Shown one piece after another: positions 1 through 9,881 of a stretch of DNA of 64,000 bases; the first letter of the stretch is position 1; each line of letters opens with the position of its first letter. Where the stretch lies: NCBI GenBank assembly GCA_028551475.1, contig CM052355.1, positions 23,215,580 through 23,279,579 on the forward strand. The letters run 5' to 3'. Origin of the DNA: Casuarina equisetifolia (taxonomy: Eukaryota > Streptophyta > Magnoliopsida > Fagales > Casuarinaceae). A model generated the notes under the pieces. The model was not told the DNA's origin, searched no databases, and saw nothing but the letters and a program-made list of their open reading frames with translations. The position numbers and the translations under genes are program-made.

Positions 1-130
1 AAATCTCACAAATTGATAAGAGATACATAACAAGCATGACATATGCAGACAACTTACATAATCTAGGAATTAACCAGAACAATGTCACAACTTGCAACAG
101 GCTGCAGGAGTAAATATTCAGAGAACTTAC

Positions 131-1279
131 TGTAAAGTTGAAACCCAAGCTCTAGCAGCACCAGGAGTCTCTGCACAGAGGAAGTAGTCCTTTTTCTGCG
201 GCGTCCCAATATCTGAATTTATAGTCAAGAAGCACGTATCTTGACATTTCAATCCAATAAGAAAAAGATCCTTTCAATATTGAACCCACAAGAGACAAAC
301 GCATGTATTTTCTATGTTGCTGGGAACAAGAAAGATACGGTAAATAAGGATACAAAAACAGCAGCCATCGTACTTTGGTAGTCCACTAAAATATTTCAAA
401 AAAAAGAAAAAAAAAATCTCATTAGTGAATTTTAAAGAAAACCTACTTTCACAAATTCTCAGCTAAGCATGTAATAATGCAAAGTATATCCGGAAAAGTT
501 TCAGTCTTACTGGAAGTTGACGGGGGATACGGTGATCGTGCTATTTGCATCAAATATAATGGTTCCCTTTACAGTTGGCTCGTTTCTCCGAATCCTAAAC
601 CAAACAAACATCACTAAGTATCAACATCAAATTCCTTCTATAAACTAAATCAAAATCCAGGAGAAAAGAACCCAAAACATATACAAACTTGTACTCCATT
701 CTTCCAGTCGTCGGATCCAAGATTACCCATCGCTCGTTCCATTTCCTTAGCTGCTTATTGCACACATGGAATCATTCCTATGTCAGTTTGTACTGATTGT
801 TTTCAAGCATTCTCAAGCTTAGAATTTCCCTTCCCTTTTTTCTTAAAGTCCTGATAGAGTGAATTCTAGATTGACCAAAAGAGACAAGATAGAAACTAAA
901 ATTTCTCCAGCTAATATGGGAAGCAGAATTCAACCGCTCGCTTGGGCTAGTGCTAAAACCTTGAATGCAACAAAAACAAATCACCAAGAACCAATTTGGA
1001 CACACATAGATAGGAAGATACAGAAAAAAGATCATACGGTCTCGGATCGCTTGAGAAGTGGGCCCTGCAGCAAGTTCCTGCCAGACCCAGACGCCAACTG
1101 CCGTTTGATCTTCTCCAAGCTATTCTCAGCATCCCCAGCTCTCTGCTCCATCCCCAAATTCATTTTTCATACAAGTTGCGCACTAGTTAATTTAACATAC
1201 ACGTGAAGAATATATCCATTATTAGGGAAAGAGGAGAGGGCTTTGACAAACTAACCGGGGGACCGCCGTTCGAGGCCAT
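131..1279 (-). CDS. SWAP70: SWAP70-like PH-domain protein, 5' part (six exons, partial)
   Basis: Spliced plant gene; its 3' end lies outside the window. Exons on the minus strand: 1256-1279 (ATG, peptide MASNGGPP), 1038-1142, 689-750, 511-594, 354-385 (32-bp micro-exon) and 131-212. All introns have GT...AG borders and the phases join without a break, giving about 130 residues. Residues 9-43 include the conserved start (AENSLEKIKRQLASGSGRN, then LLQGPLLKRSET). From there a pleckstrin-homology domain reads on with KWNERWVILDPTTGRMEYK, then TIIFDANSTITVSPVNFH, GLPKYDGCCFY and IGTPQKKDYFLCAETPGAAR. This matches my recollection of plant SWAP70 homologues. In that family the PH domain binds phosphoinositides and a downstream DH-like region acts as an exchange factor for ROP/Rac GTPases; that region is not visible here. 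An alternative ATG at the front of the 1038-1142 exon is less likely because the MASNG start is typical and has a good donor. No transposon lies inside these introns. Confidence 0.88.
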
Positions 1280-1440
1280 GGCAAGAGTCGGGAGTTGAGA
1301 GATTGCAAAGTAAATTTACTGAATTGTAGGGTCTTACGTGCCCATCGTGAGGAGTTTTCGGGTACTTTGGGAAGCTGAGGCCGTTTGGTTTATGTCATGG
1401 ACTAGCAGGTGGGGGTTCTGATTGACCCATTACAAAACAA
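1280..1440 (-). promoter_or_regulatory. 5' UTR and proximal upstream region of the SWAP70-like gene
   Basis: This stretch lies immediately upstream of the ATG at 1279 on the minus strand and is GC-richer than the DNA beyond it. It presumably holds the 5' UTR and core promoter. No TATA box or other element could be fixed with confidence, so the role is inferred from position only. Confidence 0.4.
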
Positions 1441-2480
1441 AATTAAGAAAATAATTATGTATAAGTTAGGTATTTTTGGGTGCATGCATGAGTATGTGTA
1501 CAAAGAAGATAAAGAAGATAAAGTAAACAAATTTTAAAAAATGTGAATTGTTCCAATTATTTTGCTTAATTGACGACAGTTTTCAATTTTTGGATTTTCA
1601 GTTATGTTATGTTAAGTTTCAAACAAAATGGCCATATAGTTTCTATATTTCTTAAAGATTCCTCAACTTCTGGAAACAATAAAATTGGTTTTTGAGTCTT
1701 TGAATTTATAAAATTGGTCCTTTCATCTATCTTTGCTGGTAGCCTACCTCTAGAAACAAAATAAAATAAAAAAATAGCGTACATAACACTTATAAAAAGT
1801 CATTAACAGGTTCATTGTCTAATTTAAAATTTTATTAAAAAATTAATAAAATTCATTATCTTATAAGTAAAAATATTGATATATTTACTCATTGCTCACA
1901 TCTTAATACACTCCATCATTATGATAATCAAATTATCAAAATATTATAATGCTACATTACATAGGTAATACATAGACTTAAATCAAGGAGAGTTCATATG
2001 AATTCTGGGGAAAAACTTAATTTTAATACCACATTAAGAAATCTATTAACTAATTCAAAAATTAATCCAAAAGTTAATAAAACTCATTATTTTATAAATA
2101 AAAAATTTTATATAATTTTTCGCATTGAGACTCATTGTACACATCTTAACAATTGTTACAATTATTATTTACTTTATTAGCCTTATTTACTCTTAGTAAA
2201 GCAACTCAAGGAACTCTTCCATACCTACAATCACCGTTTCATATCCTTTTTTCTTTTTTTTTTTGTTACATAACATATTGGTTTATTTAAAGTATTGATG
2301 TAACAACGTCTTAGAGGTCTTACTTGACTTCTTCTTACAAGTGATAAATGAATTTAACAAGTGTACAGAGTGTTTTACTCGTGAACTCAAAGCCTAAGAA
2401 TTGACTTTATCAACTCTCGTCCAAGTGTTTTGTTAAATATGAAAACTGCACAATCATTTTTGTGCTTAACCTCGTTACGT
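1441..2480. other. AT-rich intergenic DNA, nothing coding recognised
   Basis: Very AT-rich DNA with many stops in all frames. The only structure noticed is a diverged direct pair (see the repeat at 1842-2149) and T-rich runs near 2250. Short open frames here are not supported by any recognisable motif. Confidence 0.5.
1842..2149. repeat. diverged direct pair of ~70-bp AT-rich units
   Basis: Segments 1842-1906 and 2073-2149 share the order 'taataaaa-tcattat-ttataa-taaaaa ... cattg ... cacatcttaa' with substitutions and small indels. They may be two copies of a short dispersed repeat. AT-rich DNA makes chance similarity a real alternative. Confidence 0.35.
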
Positions 2481-3212
2481 TACATCTAAATTTTTTAACG
2501 TACTAGAGTCATAAAAGCAAAGTTGCCATGACAAACCATGTGGAAGGAGTAGCTAGTGCGTGATAGTATAAAAAGATTGGGTCCTTCTTGGGGAGAGCAA
2601 ATAGAACACACGGATTGGCATTGGGGGGGCAAGTGATTTGATTTAACTGGTGTGTCTTGGACCAATGAGGCTGGCCTGTCCTCCTCAGCATAGAAGCCAC
2701 GTAAGAAGGGTAGATGGTTGTCGTATAATACCATACCCAAGGCAAAACCATCATCGCAAGACCAGGGAGAGTGACAATGGAGAAGGATGGGACCAAAAAC
2801 ATGAGCTGGACTTTTGTATCGGGAAGGAAGAAGTAGTACTAGACTTCCCATCACCATTAAGAAGTTTGGTAATCTTTTGAGCAAGACTACGCGTGCGATC
2901 AGTTCTCACATTGCCATTAACAAGCATGGAGGAGAACCAAACACATGCACGTGACCTAGAACCATTCAAAGAACACGTTATGATGTGCTGTGGTAGTAGA
3001 ATAAAAAGGACCGAGCTGAAAAGTAAAGCCAGGGAAAAACTTATAATCCTTTGGATATTCCTATTAACTTAAGTTCCTTCTCCACCTTCGGGTAATCCTC
3101 TAAAATAGCCATAGGGCTTAAGGGAAAGAACAAGTGTCTTAACACATTTTGGGTAGGAAATCAACCTCTCAATAGGCCGGTTACTCAATCCATCACTTAG
3201 GGACATGATAAA
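2481..3212. other. unassigned segment, possibly 5' LTR region of gypsy P
   Basis: Lies directly upstream of a degenerate primer-binding site and a gypsy gag (gypsy P), where a 5' LTR is expected. A 'tataaaaag' box occurs near 2568. The LTR start could not be fixed because no second copy is in the window. Several overlapping open frames of 70-130 codons occur on the minus strand (2495-2969), but none shows a domain I recognise. They look like a moderately GC-rich stretch that has escaped stops. Confidence 0.35.
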
Positions 3213-3230
3213 TTGGCATCGAAGCTAAGG
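3213..3230 (+). promoter_or_regulatory. primer-binding site of gypsy P
   Basis: 'ttggcatcgaagctaagg' resembles the usual tRNA-iMet binding site (TTGGTATCAGAGC...) with a few changes. It sits 6 bases before the gag ATG at 3237, the same layout as in gypsy G at 40795. Confidence 0.6.
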
Positions 3231-3236
3231 CTAGCC

Positions 3237-3689
3237 ATGGCTAAGTCCCGAACAATGTAACCAAATGATGACCTAGACAAACGGTTCCAGGAGATGCTAA
3301 ACTTAACAAAAGGCATTTGCTCTAACTTGCAGAAACAAATGGACAAACTCAAAAAGGTGTCCAAAAGGAGGGGTACCCATACTAACTTAGAGGGGCACTT
3401 AGGGCTTGATGACCACCTTCATATAGAGGATGGTAGCACTAGCATAACTCTGCCCAGCAAAACACTTCACGTAAAGCCTCAAGTCCTTAAGTTGGACTTT
3501 TAAGCTTGATGACATAGAAGACCCAACAACACGGTTAGGCCGTGTGAATCATTTGTTTTGTTACAATGAAACTACAGAGGCAGAAATGCTAGAAATCATG
3601 GCATGGCATTTGGAAGGCGAGGCCTAACTTTGGTTTGATCTTCTCCAAACCAAGAATATTGATAGGGTTTCTTAGGAACAACTTCTTAA
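3237..3689 (+). pseudogene. Ty3/gypsy P gag, 5' part (broken by copia A)
   Basis: A gag reading frame starts at ATG 3237 (MAKSRT, then a stop). With frame changes it shows a coiled-coil-like stretch (RFQEMLNLTKGICSNLQKQM), then DPTTRLGRVNHLFCYNETT and MAWHLEGEA, LWFDLLQ. The order 'edPttwl..a..fF......(A)..hLeGeA.lWf' is the hallmark of plant Ty3/gypsy gag (Retrotrans_gag). Several stops and a frameshift near 3500 show it is dead. At 3690 it is cut by copia A and it resumes at 9882. The gag protein would form the virus-like particle in the cytoplasm. Confidence 0.75.
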
Positions 3690-4125
3690 TGTCAGAAGGC
3701 CTAAAGCATGGTTAATGGGAATGCACTGGATGGGACTACAGCACGCCTAAGAGGTGTTCGTGTTAAGGCTTGAAAGACATGGTTTCTTATCTACTCCAGG
3801 CAGTGCCATGTGGATTACCTTTGTTATAGACAAGCATGGCTTTAATCCTTTCTTCTTTGTATTTCAATATAGAAGTATGATCTTTACTGTTTTTGTTTTA
3901 TTGTCATTACTTGCTGTGTAAAAGAGGTTAAGTCACACTCTTTTGTATTTAAGCAGCATGTACTACTTAGTAGACAAATCCATCTCAATCCTTGTATTCT
4001 CCTTTGAAGTTAAGTCTATTCAATCAAAGGCTAAGTGCCACTCATTCAAACCAATAGCTACTCCATCTCCTTTAACTCTAAACATTCTCGCACTTTACTG
4101 CCCTTTACTTGTTAAAAAACTATCA
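3690..4125 (+). repeat. 5' LTR of copia A
   Basis: Starts TGTCAGAAGG and ends AACTATCA; matches 9438-9876 along its whole length. It contains the 'cttttgtatttaagcagcatg' region with a TATA-like motif where transcription would start. Confidence 0.92.
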
Positions 4126-4126
4126 G

Positions 4127-4142
4127 TGGTGTCAAGGCCAGG
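4127..4142 (+). promoter_or_regulatory. primer-binding site of copia A
   Basis: 'tggtgtcaaggccagg' follows the 5' LTR after one base and resembles the tRNA-iMet site TGGTATCAGAGCCAGG. This would prime reverse transcription. Confidence 0.75.
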
Positions 4143-4184
4143 TTAGAAGTCGATCTTATTTCCATCTCCATTTTCTTCTGAGTA

Positions 4185-4931
4185 ATGGATTCACCACCAT
4201 TTGGTTCTTTAGTCTCTTCCTCAAACTCCAACTCAGCTTCCACTCCATTTTTCCCAAACTCTCAACTTCCTCTCACAATATTCAACGGCAAAAACTATCT
4301 GTATTGGTTTATAAGAATGACCACCTACTTTAGATGCCAAGGTTTTTGGGAGCTGGTAGATAAGGGCTCACCAAAACTCACTAATGAAGAAGTTCATGCT
4401 TTGACAGCAACAGAACGTGAAAAACACAAGAGGACACAGGATAAGGAATTGAAAGCTTTAGTGGTGATGCAAATGGCCATGACTGAAAAGGCCTTTATGC
4501 GAATAGCTTATGCAACCACAACTCATGAGGGATGGACTCTACTAAAGAACGAATTCTTTGGCATACCCAAGGTAAGACAAGTAAGAGCTCAAGCCTTGAA
4601 AAGATATTTTGAAATATTGAAAATGGAAGAACATGAATCTGTTATGGAGTATTATAGTCGTGTAAATTCTATTGTTAGCCAAATTAGATCTCTAAATGAA
4701 GAGTTGACAAATAGGAGAATTGTGGAGAAAATGCTTGTAAGTCTAACTCTTAGGTTTGACTCCACAGTTACTACCTTAGAAGAGACAAAAGACTTCACAA
4801 CCATGCCAATTAGTGAACTAATGGGGTCTCTTGAAGCTTTTGAAAATAGAACCACTAGAAGCAAGGAGAAAAGCCCCATAGAGTTAACATTCAAAGCCAA
4901 ACTCTCCCTAGAACCTAAAAACTCTAAATAA
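4185..4931 (+). pseudogene. copia A gag (N-terminal capsid part, open for 248 codons)
   Basis: The longest intact frame of element A. It begins with an S/N-rich leader (MDSPPFGSLVSSSNSNSAS). The UBN2-type copia gag follows: 'iFNGKNYLYWFIRMTTYF', then ALVVMQMAMTEKAFMRIA, EGWTLLKNEFFG and a C-terminal region with VEKMLVSLTLRFDS and ELMGSLEAFE. These are the standard capsid landmarks of plant copia gag. The frame stops at 4931, before the zinc knuckle, which remains readable downstream. The product would be the capsid protein; with the rest of the polyprotein cut off it is most likely non-functional. Confidence 0.85.
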
Positions 4932-5405
4932 AAGAAACAAAGGGAAGATGGAAAGGGGAAATATCCCCCTTACAAGGTTTGTAAGAAAACAAATCACCTT
5001 TAGAAAAACTACTGGATGAAAGGGAAGCCTAAGTGTACTTTTTGTTCCAAGTTTGGACATATAGAGAAGGACTGTCATTCTAAAGAAACCTAACAAGCCA
5101 ACCTTACTAAAATCACCCCCACTAAACCTGAACCTTCCTTGTTTTATGCCAATTGTTTTGCTATCACAAGTAATACTAATTTATGGTATTTGGACAATGG
5201 GTGCAATAACCATATGACTTATGATGACCACATTTTCACCTATCTTGACAAATCATTCACAACTAGAGTCAAACTAGGCAACTTTACTTTCACTGAAGTT
5301 AAGGGAAAAAGGGAGATTGTTGTGCATATAGGGAAGGGTGTCAAAATAGTGAAAGAAGTGCTATGGGTGCTAGAATTGAGTCATAACCTACTTAGTGTTG
5401 GGTAG
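4932..5405 (+). pseudogene. copia A zinc knuckle and aspartic protease
   Basis: After a stop at 4931 the frame continues to a CCHC zinc knuckle (KCTFCSKFGHIEKDC, 5031-5075). Another stop follows, and then the protease domain at 5139-5405. The protease start motif reads WYLDNGCNNHMTYD, where active copias have D-S-G-C; the Ser to Asn change at the active site suggests loss of activity. The domain ends with VLELSHNLLSVG, as usual before the GAG-pre-integrase region. Confidence 0.82.
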
Positions 5406-5516
5406 ATGGATAAAAATGGGTATGTTCTAGTATTCAAAAATAGAAAATGCACCACCTATGAACCTTTAGACTTCTCAAGACCATTGACAATGGTTGACAT
5501 GGAAAATACCTGTAAT

Positions 5517-6771
5517 TGATAACTCTATTTTTATATAGTTATTTTACCTATTTTAGGCAATAAATAACTTTAATAATTGTGAGAAAATATTTGAACTTCT
5601 TTTTATTTATCTAAAATTATCTTGTTTATGTAGCACAAGGAGGCAAGGAGAAAAGGAATGAACATGGAAAACCTAATGCTTATTGTGTGGCAAAATCGTA
5701 ATATTAAGATCAAGAGAGTCAAGATGGGCTTGGGCTTTGGATGATTGTTATTAGATTTTCTGTTGTTGTTGGGTTTTCTAAATAAATAGAAAACCCAATC
5801 ATGTTAGGAATTCAAATCCCAATTAATTTAGTAGTTCAAAACCTAATTGTTTTAAATCTTCAAACCCTAATTCTACTAGGATAGGAGATGGTCTAAACCT
5901 AAACCCTATTTAAGAGAAGAGAAGAGGCAAAAGAAAGGAAGAGGAAATTGGGCACAACTCAAGAGAGAGGCCAAGAATTCAAGGTTTTCTTAAAGAAACA
6001 AAAAGGGTGATAGACTTCTTGTTCTTTGATTCAAGATGCATTCTTTGTTCCTTATTATTGTTCTTCCTTATTATTTTTTTATATTTTAGTTTATTTTTGT
6101 TAAAGCTACGATGTAACCTAATTATGATGGTATGAATCTTATGATTATTATGCAAGATATTTTGTTTATGTGAAGTTACATATTACTATGTCTAATGCTT
6201 TTAAGTGATTAGTTACCACTTGAATGATCTGATTTGCAAGTTTGAGACTGACAGAAAATGATATGCAGTTGCTTCTTGTAATTTGTAACCATAAATTAAA
6301 TATGGATAGACATATACCATATTATTTGCGTGGCTTTCGGTGTAAACTAGGAATGTTCATAGATCCTAATACATTTGGTTTGTTTCAATTCACATATAGA
6401 GATATAGTGAGTTAATGAATTAAGTAGGTTTGCTATACCTAGACATAGGATAGTAAAAAAATTAGGAAGTTCCGCCATCACATACATATTATCCCTCTTA
6501 CAAGCATAAATAATCAATATTAATACCTAATAGTTACGGTGAAATCATATGCTCTAACATATTTCATGTATTTAGTTTTATTAAATTTAGTTGGTTATTT
6601 AGTTGGTTAGTTTATTCTCTATCAATTTGAATTTGTTAGATAAATTCTAGGAGTTATTCACTGTTAGTAATTAGTTGGTCTAATAATCACCAATCTTTGT
6701 GGGATGATATCTTTCTTATCATTATATTATTTGTTCAACATGTTCACTTGCATATAGAATTTTACCAAACA
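5517..6771 (+). mobile_element. solo LTR, 'TGATAAC' family copy 1, inside copia A
   Basis: Starts TGATAACTCTATTTT and ends TTTTACCAAACA. It is flanked by near-identical 5-mers GTAAT (5512-5516) and GTAAC (6772-6776). The copia A frame is continuous across the two flanks (…ENTCN | PIKFKYS…). It has no coding potential and no internal domain, as expected for a solo LTR left by LTR-LTR recombination. Copies 2 to 6 in this window share its first ~40 bp and last ~700 bp. Confidence 0.85.
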
Positions 6772-6818
6772 GTAACTATCCTATTAAATTCAAGTACTCC
6801 TTACCTACTGCACTAAGC

Positions 6819-6881
6819 ACCATAGTAGAGAACTCATGGACCATAGTAGAGAACTCATGGACCATAGTAGAGAACTCATGG
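6819..6881 (+). repeat. in-frame triplication of a 21-bp unit in copia A
   Basis: Three identical tandem copies of 'accatagtagagaactcatg(g)' lie at 6819-6839, 6840-6860 and 6861-6881. The unit is a multiple of three, so the encoded TIVENSW heptad repeats without shifting the frame. It sits between the protease and the WH..H-type pre-integrase region. Confidence 0.95.
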
Positions 6882-7790
6882 ATATGACACAAGAGGTATG
6901 GCATATGAACTTTCCAGCACTAAAGAAGCTAAATGCTGAAAAGATGGTGGAAGGCCTACCATAAGTGAAAGAGACTGCAATAGTCTATGGAGCATGTTAG
7001 ATAGGGAAAAGCCATTAGCTACCCTTCAAAGCTAATAGTAGCTATAGCAAAAGAAAGGATGAGCCCTTGAACCTAATCCATACAAATATTTGTGGTCCTA
7101 TGAGAACCATTACAACTCAAGGTAATTGGTACTTCATTTTGTTCATTGATGATTGTACTTGAATGACTTAGGTATTTTTCTTGAAACAAAAATCACAAGC
7201 ACTAGATATCTTTAAGAAATAAAAAAACCAGGTTAAAAAAGAAAGCAACAAACAAATAAAGAAGCTGTGGTCAAATCAAGGGGGAGAATACCTTTCCAAA
7301 GAGTTTGAAGTCTTCTATAATGATGAAGGAATAGAAACGCAACTAACCATGGCCTATAGTCCATAGCAAAATGGAGTAGCCTGAGAGAAAAATAGGACTA
7401 TGATGGAGATGGCACGTTGCATGATTGAAGAGAAAGGGATTCCTCACATCTTTTGGGTAGAAGCAGTACACACTACTATGTATTTACTTAACAGAATTCC
7501 CACAACATCCCTATAACAAGTCACACCTTATGAAGCATGGTATGACACTAAACCATCTGTTCAACATCTAAGAACTTTTGGTTCTTTATGCTATGTACAT
7601 AATCCTACCTAGCTTAGACAAAAGCTTGAAGGGAAGGCCAAGAAATGGGTCATGTTGGGATATAGTCTAAACTCCAAAGGCTATAGAATTTTTCTCTTGA
7701 ATTAAGAAAAGTTATCCATCACAAGGGATGTAATCTTTGAAGAATCATCCTATTGGAGTTAGGAGAAGAAGACAAAAGTTTATCAAGTTC
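6882..7790 (+). pseudogene. copia A GAG-pre-integrase and integrase (catalytic residues lost)
   Basis: Pre-integrase remnants (VWHMNFPALKKLNAEKMVEG) lead to the integrase core: 'IHTNICGPMRTI', FIDDCT, 'LWSNQGGEYLSKEFEVFYND', then QNGVA and EKNRTMMEMARCMIEEKG. The usual first catalytic Asp (HTD.CGPM) is Asn here and the second (TDNGGEY) is also Asn. A TGA lies in the place of the ERK motif holding the catalytic Glu. The C-terminal part ([37 protein letters not shown]) is clear. At least six stops interrupt it. It would insert cDNA into the genome but cannot be active. Confidence 0.85.
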
Positions 7791-8029
7791 CTTTAATCTA
7801 CCTGGAAGCACAATAAGCGAGAGGAAGTATAAGAGAAGCTGATAATGATCAGCTCACTCTAGCAAACAACACTGAGCTTGTCCAGCAAAATAAAGAGTCC
7901 TAAATGGACACAGAAGCTAGGAGGGGACCATTTGAAGGCATATTAGTAAAGATACAACTACTTAAAGACATTTATGAGTGATGCAACCTAGGTACACTTA
8001 AGCCAATTTCTTTCCAAGAAGTAGTCATA

Positions 8030-8779
8030 GATGAAGGATGGAGGGCTACAATGGAGGAGGAGATAAATACCATAATTCATAACCAAACTTGGGAGCTAGT
8101 AGATCTTCCCAAAGGCAACAAATTCATAAAGGTCAAGTGGATCTACAAAACTAAACTTAACCCTAATGGATCTGTGCAAAGGCTCAAGGCTAGACTTATG
8201 GTGAAGGGTTATGAACAAGTGGGTAAGGAAGACTATAGAGAAACTTTTACATGCGTGGCCAGGTTAGAAACTATACGGCTGATTATCTCTTTGGTTGCTC
8301 AAAATTAATGGAAACTACACCAATTGGATGTCAAAGTAGCATTTCTAAATGGTGAGCTCAATGAAGAGGTCTTCATCAACCAACCTCAAGGCTTTAAGGT
8401 CAAAGGGCAAGAAGAAAAAGTCCTAAGAGTTAAGAAAGCTTTATACAATCTCCAACAAGCTCCAAGAGCTTGGTTCAATCAAATCAGCTCTCATTTCTTA
8501 AAAAATGGCTTTGATAGAAGCCCAAGTGAGCCAACTTTGTTCTTGAAGCATCGAGGTGAAGCAATGTTAATAGTTTCAATTTATGTTGATGATCTTGTGT
8601 ACACAGGCAGTTTAGATAACATGCTGGTAGAATTCAAAGCTAAGATGATGGCCGGTTTTCAGATGAATGATCTCGGGCTCATGAAGTATTTTCTTGGCTT
8701 AGAAATCTCTCAAGAAGAAGAAGGAATTTTTGTAAGCCAGTCCAAGTTTCTGAAAGAGTTCTTGTTAAGAACAATCTGA
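8030..8779 (+). pseudogene. copia A reverse transcriptase
   Basis: Two open stretches (8051-8308 and 8324-8779), separated by one stop at 8306, cover the RT_2 domain. Landmarks in order: WELVDLPKGNKFIKVKWIYK, KARLMVKGYEQ, 'QLDVKVAFLNGELNEEVFIN', ALYNLQQAPRAWF, the catalytic YVDD (8582-8593), and the closing MNDLGLMKYFLGLEISQ. The active-site aspartates are intact. The product would copy element RNA into DNA in the particle. Only a few stops suggest the RT decayed less than the integrase. Confidence 0.88.
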
Positions 8780-9425
8780 TTAAAGCTAATTCAATGCAAA
8801 CACCTCTTGTCCAAGCAACAAGACCAAATACCCTGTATTCTGTGTCTTTCTTGTCCAGGTTTATGCAACTCTCATTTTAAAAGAGCTAAAAGGGTGCTAA
8901 GGTATTTGCAAGGGAATCTAAACCATGGTCTATTCTATAAAGCAAAGAAGAAGATAAAGTTGGTTGGATACTCAGACAATAACTGTGGAGGTAGCTCTAA
9001 AGACTCCAAAAGCATATCCGGGTATGCTTTCTCTTTTGGTACTCCAGCCTTTAGTTGGAGCTCAAAGAAACAAAGCTTAATTGCATTATCTATGATTGAG
9101 GTAGAATATGTTGACGTCTCAACTGCTGCAAGTTAAAGTGTTTGGATTAGGAGAATGTTGGCAGAAACTTGATTTGAGTAATATAAGTCCACTAAGCTCT
9201 ATTGTGATAGTAAGTCAGCCATAGCTATGGCCTACAATCCAAGCCATCATTCTAGGACAAAGCACATTTTCATTAAGGTTCATTATGTACATTAAGTTGT
9301 AGAAGAAAAAGAAGTTGAATTAGTGTACTATCAGAGTAAAAAGCAACTAGCTGATATCTTGACCAAGGGTTTGGATTTTCTCCAACATGAAAAGCTCATG
9401 AAAGAGCTTGGAGTTACCGTGCTCC
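8780..9425 (+). pseudogene. copia A RNase H region
   Basis: Follows the RT after a stop. A deletion near 8865-8880 shortens the conserved 'RPD…SRFM…H..A.KRVLRYL' segment to SRFMQLSF, KRAKRVLRYLQGN. Then come YSDNNCGGSSKDSKSISGYA, WSSKKQSLIALSMIEVEY and, past several stops, KLYCDSKSAIAMAYNP, RTKHI and QLADILTKGL. The first RNase H Asp (SD) is kept. This is the usual tail of the copia polyprotein and it ends shortly before the polypurine tract (near 9430). Confidence 0.83.
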
Positions 9426-9437
9426 CTATTAAGGGGG

Positions 9438-9876
9438 TGTTAGAAGGCCCAAAGCATGGTTAATGGGAATGCACTAGATGGGACTGTAGCACGCCTAGGA
9501 AGTGTTCACGTTAAGGCCTAAAGGACATGGTTTTCTTATTTACTCTAGGTAGTTCCATATGGATTATCTTTGTTATGGATAGGCATGGCTTTAATCCTTT
9601 CTTCCTTGGATTTCAATGCAGAAGTATGGTCTTTACTATTTTTGTTTTACTATCATTACTTGCCATGTAAGAAAGGTTAAGTCTCACTCTTTTGTATTTA
9701 AATAGCATGTACTGCTTAATAGACGAATCCATCTCAATCCTTGTTTTCTCCTTCAAAGTTGTAAGTTTGTTCAATCAAAGGCTAAGTGCCACTTGTTCAG
9801 ACCAATAGCTACTCCATCACTTTCAACTTTAAACGCTTTAGCATTTTACTACACTTTACTTGTTAAAAATCTATCA
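9438..9876 (+). repeat. 3' LTR of copia A
   Basis: Starts TGTTAGAAGG directly after a polypurine tract (aagggggtg, ending 9437) and ends AATCTATCA. The target duplication CTTAA follows at 9877-9881. Confidence 0.92.
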
Positions 9877-9881
9877 CTTAA

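Larger units (their letters stand above)
3690..9876 (+). mobile_element. Ty1/copia element A, complete but dead, nested in gypsy P
   Basis: A 6.2-kb copia element with both LTRs (3690-4125 and 9438-9876), TG...CA ends and a perfect 5-bp target duplication CTTAA (3685-3689 and 9877-9881). Internal order gag, protease, integrase, RT, RNase H is the copia order. The gypsy gag frame flanks it on both sides. By-eye LTR comparison gives roughly 60 differences in about 437 positions (about 14 percent), mostly transitions, so it is an old insertion. It contains a nested solo LTR (5517-6771). All parts carry stops or frameshifts. Confidence 0.92.

Noticed and set aside
2495..2969. Cluster of minus-strand frames with a hydrophobic stretch (VTLPGLAMMVLPWVWYY)
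   Set aside because: Three overlapping frames compete, none matches a family, and the position fits the 5' LTR region of gypsy P. Left as unassigned.
6819..6881. CRISPR-like or regulatory tandem array
   Set aside because: The units are contiguous without spacers and lie in frame within a retrotransposon polyprotein in a plant genome.
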